This document shows, one piece after another, positions 8,771 through 15,691 of a stretch of DNA of 15,691 nucleotides (position 1 is the stretch's first letter; each line of letters starts with the position of its first letter). The position numbers were made by a program, and so were the translations under genes. The stretch lies in the NCBI GenBank assembly GCA_004802705.1, contig SGPL01000680.1:1-15691 (forward strand). Reading direction: 5' to 3'. The notes beneath the pieces were generated by a model. It was not told where the DNA came from and made no database searches. It was given only the letters and a program-made list of their open reading frames with translations. The DNA is from Bondarzewia mesenterica. Its lineage: Eukaryota; Basidiomycota; Agaricomycetes; Russulales; Bondarzewiaceae.

Positions 8771-11366
8771 TTAATCGCTCGTAAGACGTGAGATCGTGAA
8801 CACGCCGATGATCACGACCGCCAACGCGCCGATACTAGCGGGCAACAACAGATCCCTCGGGATCCCGAGCACGCCAGGCTCGGGCGCGGGAACGTAGACC
8901 GGCGTAGCGGGCGTAGACGGCGCAGGCTCCGGCACCGCAGCTTCCGCCTTCTCAGCCTCTTTGATCTCTTTCGCAGCTGGCGCCGCCGCCTCAACCGCCT
9001 TAGCTTCGCTTTTGCCAGCACCGGCCTCCGCCCATCCCCGCCCGCCCTGAATAATGACCACAACCCGATCCGCACCTGCAGTGCGTGCGATCTTGACCGC
9101 GTCCGCGACATCGTTGTCAGATGTCATGAGCACGGTATCGCCGTCTGCGTCCGTGTACGCGAGTTGGAAGTCGAGAGAGTCTGGGACCGTCTCGTCCGCA
9201 TCCTTGGGCTTGAACTCGGTGAAGAAGGCGTCGATGGAAAGCTTGCCAGACACGATGTCGCGCAGGTTTTCGATGTTGTCCTGCCGGGCTTGGAACCGGT
9301 GTGTGTTTCCGCTCGGCGTACGGAACTTGAACACGTACGTGCCGTCGTCGATAGGGACGGGACCGCCGCCGACGATGGAGGGAATACCGGAACCTCTCAT
9401 GCGAGGGAACGGCTCAGAGGGATCATCGTCCATGACCGACGCGGAATCGTTGGGGTGAACTTCCGAAGGAGGTGATCCTTGCAGCTGAGACAAGCTGAAC
9501 GATGCCGGATGGAGGTCGGTCTGGACGTGCGAGCCTGACACCACGGATTCGGTATCTTCGTGTACACCGATGGAGTCGAAGAAACGGCCCCACATGGGAC
9601 CTCCCTCAGCTTCGTTGAGGCTTTCGCCAACAGCTTCAGCGGTCATTGCGTTCATCTATCAGGCATGCCGCTCATAAGGGCAAATAAAAAGCATGCGCAG
9701 GAACGACAAACCTGCTCGAGAGTTGCATACGTCAACTTAAGCACGTCGACAATGGCGACCAGCCTGCCATCGGCCTCAACGACAGGCAAGTTCAAGTAGT
9801 GACCGTCTTCAGATTACACTAGATCAGAATTTACGGCCGTCCATTTCGAATGGATGATACTTACTATGCATTTTCTTGAGCGCGTCATGAACAGTCGTAG
9901 TGGGCGCCGCCGTGTCAGGATGGGGAGTCATGACGCGGACAACACTGCATCTGCTTGCATCCAGGCCAGCCGCAATGACACGCAACACGACATCCTTGCT
10001 CGTGAAAATACCAGCAATCCTTGGAACATTCCCAATACCGGTCGTTCCCTCCATGACACAAACGGCCGTCGTCCTACGTTCCCGCATGAGCTTCGCGACC
10101 TCCTTGACGGTCGCCTTCGGCCCAACGGTCGCAGGCTGAGTGCGCGAGTCCATGATGGTCGTAAGATCCGGCAAGGCCGTCTTCTCACGGAGGGCGTCAA
10201 CATATGCGAGCATGGCAGCCGTCTGGGGATTGGCCGCCATACCACTGCCGAGCTCGCTCTGCACGCCTGCGAGCGCGCTGTACAGCTTCTCCGAGGCGGA
10301 CGAGCTGCGCTCGACCTTGTCCAAAGCCTCATGGAAAACCTTCGTGATGTCGAGAAGACCGACGACGTTACCCTCTTCGTTGCAGACGGGCTGAAATGCC
10401 GCGTGAGACGCATAAAATGGCCTCAGTCAGAAGCAACCTCACCAGATGTCTGAAGTGCCTCTGCACCATGAGCTGCAACGCCTCAGTCGCACTTGTCGTA
10501 TCGCGCGTCACCATCGGGTTCCGTGTCATGACTTGGCTCACAGAAATGACATGAGCATCAAGGCCCTCCGCAGTGACCTATTCGCGATCCTTCAACATGC
10601 ATCGATTAAGAAGCACATATTCAACGTACGCGGTATGCCAGATCCTTGGCAGTGAAAATCCCACTCAAACTTTCGTCCTCGTCCACCACGAGAACGCAGT
10701 CCGTCCTCTTGGCCGCACACAACTGACTCGCCTCTGCCACGGTGATGGTCTCTGGAACGGTGAGGGCAGGACTGGGCTTCAATGCAGCGACAGTGCCCTT
10801 GGCGACATTCGCTTTGCGAGACCTGCGGCCGCTGCTCTGCTGGGTAGTCGAGATGGTGCGCTTCCGTGAAAGCTCCGTCTCTATCCTCTTACGGAGAGCC
10901 TGTAATAAATGCGGAACATGAGTGAGCAACTTTCTCTTTGGTACGACGCATCTGCGAGATGAGAGATTCGTCGAGGAGTGTGCCTTTCCGGAATAAACTA
11001 CTCCGTCAGGTGTCGTGGGCATTGCGGACGGAGTGTATACACGTGTAACTCGCACAGCTCACGAAAGCATAAAGCCAGGAGGCATGCACGCCAGACACAC
11101 TGCACTCTGATCTGCGTACATGCGTACAACGTGGAAAGAGTGCTCACTTCATCACCCAAGGCCCTCTTGGAGAGCTTCTTTTTGTCGGAACCGTGACCTG
11201 AGACGGAAGACATGGCGGCAGAGACGGAGGTCGTTTGTTGGGGGGGAGGAAGTGGAGAGAGAGCGCGCTCTTGAGGGAAAGGGATGGGAGAGGTGGCAGA
11301 ACGGGAGTTTGTGCTCCGCGCTTGAGCTTGAGAGGGCGAGTGGGAGGGAACGGGAATTCGCGACAT
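8771..11366 (-). CDS. CBS-repeat and PB1-domain protein with membrane anchor
   Basis: Six exons, complement of 8771-9655, 9712-9806, 9865-10390, 10443-10577, 10630-10899, 11148-11366; 709 aa. Residues 1-73 are Ser/Pro-rich. Four CBS repeats follow in two pairs: about 112-165 (DCVLVVDEDESLSGIFTAKD), 176-235 (VMTRNPMVTRDTTSATEAL), 285-350 (TTAVCVMEG; IAGIFTSKDVVLRV) and 359-412 (VMTPHPDTAAPTTTVHDAL; YLNLPVVEADG). CBS pairs usually bind adenine nucleotides. A PB1 domain spans about 521-619, with the acidic loop YTDADGDTVLMTSDNDVADA, and normally mediates pairing with another PB1 protein. After an Ala/Glu/Pro-rich linker, a hydrophobic helix (683-704, LLLPASIGALAVVIIGVFTI) ends five residues from the stop, like a tail anchor. 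The organisation resembles fungal CBS/PB1 proteins such as fission yeast Mug70; the precise role is unknown. Intron 1 is 248 nt, the others 52-58 nt. Confidence 0.94.
11000..11034. repeat. inverted repeat in CBS-PB1 intron 1
   Basis: ACTCCGTC (11000-11007) and GACGGAGT (11027-11034) form a perfect 8-bp inverted repeat with a 19-nt loop. It lies inside the unusually long first intron (10900-11147) of the CBS-PB1 gene and could fold in the pre-mRNA. Confidence 0.5.
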
Positions 11367-11782
11367 TTGTTAGTCGACTTCTGACCTATTACTCTTTCCG
11401 CCACATCCTCCTCAGCTTGTTCCTGTTTGGCCATCCCGGATTTCACCATGCACCTTGCATTCGTCCTTCTTTTCTCAAGTTACAATCCTTTCGAACAGCA
11501 AACTGCGCTTTTTGATCAAGGACATGTTGCGGGTTAGTCGATGGACGTGGCATTGTTAATTTGATATCGGCGTTCAAAAATGTAGTGTTTGTGTCACGGG
11601 CGCCTAACCGATGCGAGAATCCCGTAAGGTCTCGTGGCCAATGAGATTGAAGATGTCTACATTTCAAAGCAACGTTCGATAACAAATACTTACACACCGT
11701 GCTCATGAATTCAGAGTGGTAGAAAGCTGTTCAACCATCTCCGCCCGCCAACGTAAATCACGACCACAACAAGATACAGTCA
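11367..11782. other. intergenic: CBS-PB1 upstream region
   Basis: 416 bp between the CBS-PB1 start and the stop of the small membrane gene, both minus strand. No gene is supported. The part nearest 11367 should hold the CBS-PB1 promoter; I see no clear TATA box or known repeat. Confidence 0.5.
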
Positions 11783-12142
11783 TCACCGTGGAGCACCACT
11801 TCGACCAATTGCCCGACCTTGTTTCCTCGCGGACCAAAAATAATACACTCCAGCGAGGACTGCGATGGCAAAGAAATTGGCTGAAACTCACAGATCAGTC
11901 ATAAAGAAAAAGGCGAAAACGAGAAGCAAGACCGCACCCAGCACGAATCCCAGTACGCCCCTAAACATGTCCAACCCCAACTCGACGACGGAACCAACGA
12001 GCTGCACCAGACTGCTGACGAACGTCTCCGCAAATGTCACGATTGCTGTAAGCAGCGATAGAAAAGAATTCATGAGCGACGCCCCTATCGCACCGAGGGA
12101 ACCGACAAAGTTCCCAAAAGCTGCTGGAATGCTCGATGACAT
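11783..12142 (-). CDS. small hydrophobic membrane protein
   Basis: Two exons, complement of 11783-11880 and 11938-12142; 100 aa. The start ATG (12142) sits in a good context (AGACCATGTC) with a TATA box about 90 bp upstream. Residues 1-68 are largely hydrophobic with regular polar breaks (LLTAIVTFAETFVSSLVQLV), suggesting a long membrane-lying or paired helix. Exon 2 adds ANFFAIAVLAGVYYFWSAR, a clear span, then a basic tail ending GRSGAPR. The 57-nt intron (11881-11937) has a CTGAT branch site and TTTCAG acceptor. If it is retained, the frame stays open for 16 more codons and ends in LLLVFAFFFMTDL, giving an 84-aa protein that also has a hydrophobic C-terminus. I do not recognise the family. 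It lies between CBS-PB1 and TMEM33, all on one strand but with separate promoter space. Confidence 0.7.
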
Positions 12143-12230
12143 GGTCTGAGAGAGAACTGTCCTCAGGATTTGAAAGGAGGGGGATAATGTGGTTTGTGAA
12201 CGATGACCGAAGCCTGGCCTTCCAAGGTCA

Positions 12231-12239
12231 ATATTTATA
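12231..12239 (-). promoter_or_regulatory. TATA box of the small membrane gene
   Basis: The minus strand reads GGTATAAATATTG here, a good TATA match about 90 bp upstream of the ATG at 12142. It is the clearest core promoter element in the window. Confidence 0.6.
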
Positions 12240-12284
12240 CCTCCCACTCGAGCTTGCCCCGCAGCGGAATCAATTCTATAAGAA

Positions 12285-12292
12285 TGACGTCA
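12285..12292. promoter_or_regulatory. CRE palindrome (TGACGTCA)
   Basis: A second perfect TGACGTCA lies 46 bp upstream of the TATA box of the small membrane gene and 143 bp from its start codon. This is a typical distance for an upstream activating site. A bZIP regulator is plausible; binding is not shown. Confidence 0.45.
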
Positions 12293-12592
12293 GAGCACGA
12301 GTCATGATATCCAAGTATCACTCCCGACGACGTTCGATGCAGGCGCAGGGATGGCAAAACCAACAGACACGAGGTGATAACGAGCAACATGAAAGAAATT
12401 TATAAAATTTATGCGGGCTGGGACGCCGTATCGAGAACATTCGGCGAGCAACAGCTTGCCATTCCATAAAAAAGCATTCTATCAAACCGACTGCGTCCAA
12501 TATTCAAGATTCAAAAGACAGTAAGTAAAGCGGGAGAACTCATCGCACCACGCCCTTATCCTGTTTTCCTGTGCCCAAACCGACTTTGATGC

Positions 12593-13803
12593 CTACTGCC
12601 TCGTGGCACCCGCACCTGCGCCAGCAGCAGGTCGTTCCGGAAGTTTCGCACCCGTCCACCTACCCACGACGCTTTGGGTCACACCCCAGGCTTGCTTGAT
12701 TGGACCCGGGGTCTCAGCCTTGTTAACGTACGCGTCCACGACGAAGATGGCCTGGTGAATCGCATCCTTAGTGAACTGGGACTGGAAATACCGCATGCGG
12801 ACGAAGTGGAGGTAGATGATGGGTGTCAGGAAAGAATTCTGCAGGAACAGCGCGCCCACGAGCACACGAAAAACGATAAGGATCTCGGTATAGGCAACGA
12901 GTCTCATAGCAGTGTCATAATGAGCTGTTATGACACGTGTCAACTACCACGGCAAACACAAAGGCATGTGAAGGATGAACATACACTTCACCCAGACCTG
13001 CAACTTCTTCGCCAAAGGGTGGGGGGTAGGAGGACCATTGGGAGTCGCCGGAGCGCCTTGGGGAAGGATTTGGGGCATCAAAGTTGTGCGCGTGAATGTA
13101 AGCGCATGGAAAAGCGAGAAAATGGTGTATGGCAGCAGAGATACTAGACGAATAGGGCCCGATTAACGTCTGAGTAATGCACCTGGAAGGATTCGCGTCG
13201 CGAGTACGTACAGGCGACAGGCTTCGAGGACCACCAGAAGACAGCGAGAAGAAGATATTGAACATTCTATGAAAGTAAAACACAATTGTGAGAATGGTTT
13301 GGAGCATGCACGAGGTATGTCCGCCTACCTCGTCAGCAAGAGCCCGTCTGAAATAGGCCGCGTTCGGTTGAGGAGCCTGACGACCAATGAGCACAAGCAG
13401 TGTACCAGTAGAACATATCTTCTTACCCCAAGTGATTTACTGTACAGTGACAGAAACAACATGTTGAGCAATAGAGGGAGAATGGGGGCAACGTGTACAC
13501 TCACTGGCAGACGATAGCATAACTGATGAGCGCCCCCGTGTAACTCGCTGAACAACAGCAAGCCCACAGTCAGAGTCTTCCAAAGCTCTGCAATGGCATA
13601 GTACCCACCAGTATACCACCACGTAGACGGGCCTCTGAATAAAGCCCAGGATAATATGTACCTCACTGCCGAAATCAACAACACGAAGTGTCCAGCAGCC
13701 CAAACATAATGCTGTCGAATCCACCTCATATTAGCTCTGCACTGGAACACTTTCTGCTGAATATGCCAGAGAGCGGAACTGAACGCACCTGTGGGGTAGC
13801 CAT
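12593..13803 (-). CDS. TMEM33/Pom33 family ER-nuclear envelope protein
   Basis: Eight exons, complement of 12593-12924, 12985-13143, 13212-13266, 13329-13376, 13427-13439, 13505-13547, 13609-13711, 13789-13803; 255 aa, near human TMEM33 (247). The family (yeast Pom33/Per33, fission yeast Tts1) shapes tubular ER and helps distribute nuclear pores. Visible blocks are HYVWAAGHFVLLISAVRYIL (first span), SYTGALISYAIVCHKSLG, ADENVQYLLLAVFWWSSKPV, LLPYTIFSLFHALTFTRTTL, HYDTAMRLVAYTEI and FLQNSFLTPIIYLHFVRMRY; the last is the typical C-terminal span and loop. The tail ends in a Gly/Ala-rich stretch (PAAGAGAGATRQ). Exon 5' ends are certain except the first: MATPQ is a 15-nt exon, and an alternative acceptor (TTCCAG) or an internal ATG at 13730 would add or replace a few N-terminal residues. 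A 13-nt exon (13427-13439) encodes the KSLG part. Confidence 0.92.
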
Positions 13804-14418
13804 TTGTGCTATCGTACGAGGAGGTGCGTAGGATAAAGGATGAGACAAACTCGTGGATTCCTTTTTCGCTGCGCGCGCGGCAAGACTCCAAGTTGACGGA
13901 AGGTGATGTAATCAAGCACGCTGTAGGCACGCGCAGTTTAGGGCAGACCCTTTCGAACATGTCCGCTCCTCCAACAGTTAGCCGCGACCTGCCTCCTTCG
14001 ATATTCCATAATTTGCATCCCACATGCGCCCACTCAGTATATTGTGAGGGTAAAATTGAGGTAAAAACAGCGGCGGTTGAACGCAAGCAGCTTCTTGAAT
14101 TCCGAAAAAGCATCAAGGGCTTACGGTACAACCTTGTGTATCGGCTCTGTCGCGACTCGCGTCTCCCCCGAGCCTATACGTTACGGCCTCACGTACGGCC
14201 GCGTTCCAGTTGACCCATTTCACGTTCCGCACCTAGGAAGCAATTCAACCGTGCTTTTATCCAAGACATCTCCGCTGATACTCAAGCCTTCTCTTCCCCC
14301 GCGGAGGAGACATGCAATAAATGAAAGAACTGCAAGAGAATAGTGCAAAAAATCACGAATATTTCAACTTAAGAAAAACATACGAGGCCACATCTATCGA
14401 GTCTATATCCCCTGTGCC
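13804..14418. other. intergenic: TMEM33 upstream region
   Basis: About 600 bp upstream of TMEM33. Open frames on both strands run through this stretch but none shows a domain, splice sites in a sensible order, or recognisable composition. An AATAAA hexamer is at 14316-14321 on the plus strand, without a gene in front of it. Confidence 0.45.
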
Positions 14419-15440
14419 TCATTCTGTATCTTGAATTTCTCTCCGGCATCTCGATACGACTCGCCTTCCCTCTCCCTCATCCTCTGACAGAACATCTTCC
14501 GCATCGTCTCGTCCCCAATTCGCCTCTGTCCTCCCTACACTGTGCTTCCGCCTACGAATGTCCGCAATCATGCGAGAAGGAACTGCGGAGCAGAATGCTC
14601 TCACGAGGTCCAGCTGATATACGTCGGAAATCTTCTTCAAGACGCGTGGGCTTGTGGATATGAGCGGTAGCCGTTCTTGGACGATCGGCACATAGTTCTT
14701 TTGTAGTAGTTATCCAGCTTTATCCAGACTGTACAGCTTTTAGCGTCGATCAGCGCGTGGATCCAGGATCCGCATTAAGTGACCCACCTTGATTGCACAT
14801 TTGCTATCCGCTCCGGATCGGCCTGTGGACTCGTTCAGGAAAACTTTGCGAGAGTGATTCATCCAAAACCGATCTGATCTGATATACGGTCGCGTCAATG
14901 ACGAGAATTTTCGTGTTCTCAAATACGAAGCCTGGTACTCTTGACCATATCAGCTTCATGCAACTTGGATTAATATTCACGACGGACGCACCTCCAAACG
15001 GTTCGCAAGTACTGAATTGACACTGTTGTCCACTCTTCGCGCCCTGATTCGCACCTCAAATTAAAAGTCTGTGTGTGACGCGCCATGAGCTACCCTGAAT
15101 AACTGGAGTGCAAGCTCTCGCGTTCGAAAGACAATGAAAATTCCGTCCCTGCAACCTTCGTGCTCCTGCAATGTGTAACCGTGCAAATCGATTCGAAATA
15201 TCACGAANCGCTCCAAGGCAGAGTCACACACCATACTGAGGCTTTGTTTCATGCATCGCCAGTGCCTTCCCCGAGTTCGTACACGCTGCGCCCTGAACAT
15301 GATTCCCAGTTGGTAGCAGAAGTATCGGCTCGTCCAGCGCTCCAACAGTTCCAACGTCGAGATATCGGCTGCCTTTCGGCCACGTTTTCACTCGCGCGCG
15401 CGGACACTTCGAAGCCTTCAGACATGTTTTTTGTCGTCAA
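14419..15440 (-). other. unresolved, possibly coding minus-strand locus
   Basis: I cannot give a full model. Three minus-strand stretches look more protein-like than their surroundings. At 15061-15354 the frame contains ERWTSRYFCYQLG and later TLQEHEGCRDGIFIVFRTRE. Splicing a 49-nt GT-AG segment (15000s) would join ELALQ to CESGREEWTTVSIQYLRTVW, which together recall the last strands and helix of a PH domain. At 14740-14922 is a basic stretch with KCAIK before a GTGGGT donor. At 14419-14691 is KNYVPIVQERLPLISTSPRV followed by an Asp/Glu-rich tail (DDAEDVLSEDEGEG). Junctions between the three are ambiguous and one N (15208) falls inside. It may be a real diverged gene, or a decayed one. Confidence 0.28.
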
Positions 15441-15595
15441 GAAAAATAAATGGATTGCAACAGACGGAGGAAATGAAGGGATTCAAATTGGATTCAAAAG
15501 CCAAAGTGAACTGAAAGCTATTCACCCAACAACTTTTTTGTCGAAAGGTCTCGTTACCTAAGCAATATAGACCGCCATTGTGCCTGAGCGACTTG

Positions 15596-15662
15596 TAAGT
15601 AGTAATAAGCTGTAATAAGATGAATAAATTAATAAATTAATAATAAGGAATTTGAAATATAA
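15596..15662. repeat. AT-rich simple sequence
   Basis: A very AT-rich block with two copies of AATAAATT in tandem (15623-15638) followed by AATAATAA, preceded by two GTAATAAG-like units. It is low-complexity intergenic DNA with no gene features, and separates the unresolved locus from the GC-rich right edge. Confidence 0.6.
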
Positions 15663-15691
15663 GGCCAGGCGCGTCAGTGCCCTGCGGGCGG

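Larger units (their letters stand above)
12143..12592. other. intergenic: promoter region and TMEM33 3' flank
   Basis: 450 bp containing the TATA box and CRE of the small membrane gene at its left end and the 3' untranslated region of the TMEM33 gene at its right end. The stretch 12380-12420 is AT-rich. No further gene is supported. Confidence 0.5.

Noticed and set aside
11147..11160. Box C-like GTGATGA at the exon 1 end of CBS-PB1 with CTGA downstream, as an intronic C/D snoRNA
   Set aside because: The C-like box lies in coding sequence and no terminal stem or correctly spaced D box was found.
13325..14131. Long 268-codon minus-strand open frame
   Set aside because: It runs through TMEM33 introns and leader. 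Only short parts match the family; the spliced model restores all conserved blocks.
13806..14213. 135-codon plus-strand open frame upstream of TMEM33
   Set aside because: Starts within three bases of the TMEM33 start on the other strand, shows no domain or hydrophobic pattern, and would leave no promoter space.
15160..15561. 133-codon plus-strand open frame
   Set aside because: No recognisable features; it lies opposite the more protein-like minus-strand segments.
1..15691. Transfer RNA genes, CRISPR arrays, transposon ends
   Set aside because: No convincing tRNA A/B box pair, no regularly spaced repeats and no terminal inverted repeats or transposase/reverse-transcriptase motifs were seen by eye.

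Overview
This is a draft-assembly piece of nuclear DNA from a filamentous fungus, most likely a mushroom-forming basidiomycete (Agaricomycetes). The signs are very dense short introns (mostly 48-96 nt, GT-AG, with CTRAY-type branch sites), many tiny exons, compact intergenic DNA, and the gene families present. Five single ambiguous bases (N at 1029, 1099, 4003, 6447, 15208) point to draft sequence. I see no bacterial, viral, transposon or CRISPR content. All gene models were spliced by eye, checking frame and splice-site consistency; no alignment was run.

Layout, left to right. 389-1195 (-): BET1-type ER-Golgi SNARE. 2176-3838 (-): unrecognised protein with about eight membrane spans. 4030-4420 (+): small single-span membrane protein, divergent from the previous gene across a 191-bp shared promoter. 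4561-5678 (-): peptidyl-tRNA hydrolase 2 with ten exons, one of 6 nt. 6218-8089 (-): SGF11/ATXN7L3-type subunit of the SAGA deubiquitinase module, eleven exons, one of 11 nt. 8771-11366 (-): protein with four CBS repeats, a PB1 domain and a C-terminal membrane anchor. 11783-12142 (-): small hydrophobic membrane protein. 12593-13803 (-): TMEM33/Pom33 family membrane protein, with a 13-nt exon. About 14419-15440 (-): unresolved, possibly coding, with a weak PH-like stretch.

The genes do not form an obvious pathway or a biosynthetic cluster. Six of the eight models are predicted membrane proteins and PTH2 also has an N-terminal membrane segment, so an endomembrane theme exists, but it may be chance. 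The most distinctive content is at the splicing level: a 6-nt exon that restores the PTH2 signature AQCSHA, an 11-nt exon needed to keep SGF11 in frame, tandem NAGNAG acceptors in SGF11, a stop-free 57-nt intron in PTH2, and a small membrane gene whose retained intron would code for a different membrane tail. I found no convincing undescribed multi-gene system; the two small membrane proteins and the eight-span protein are the least characterised products.
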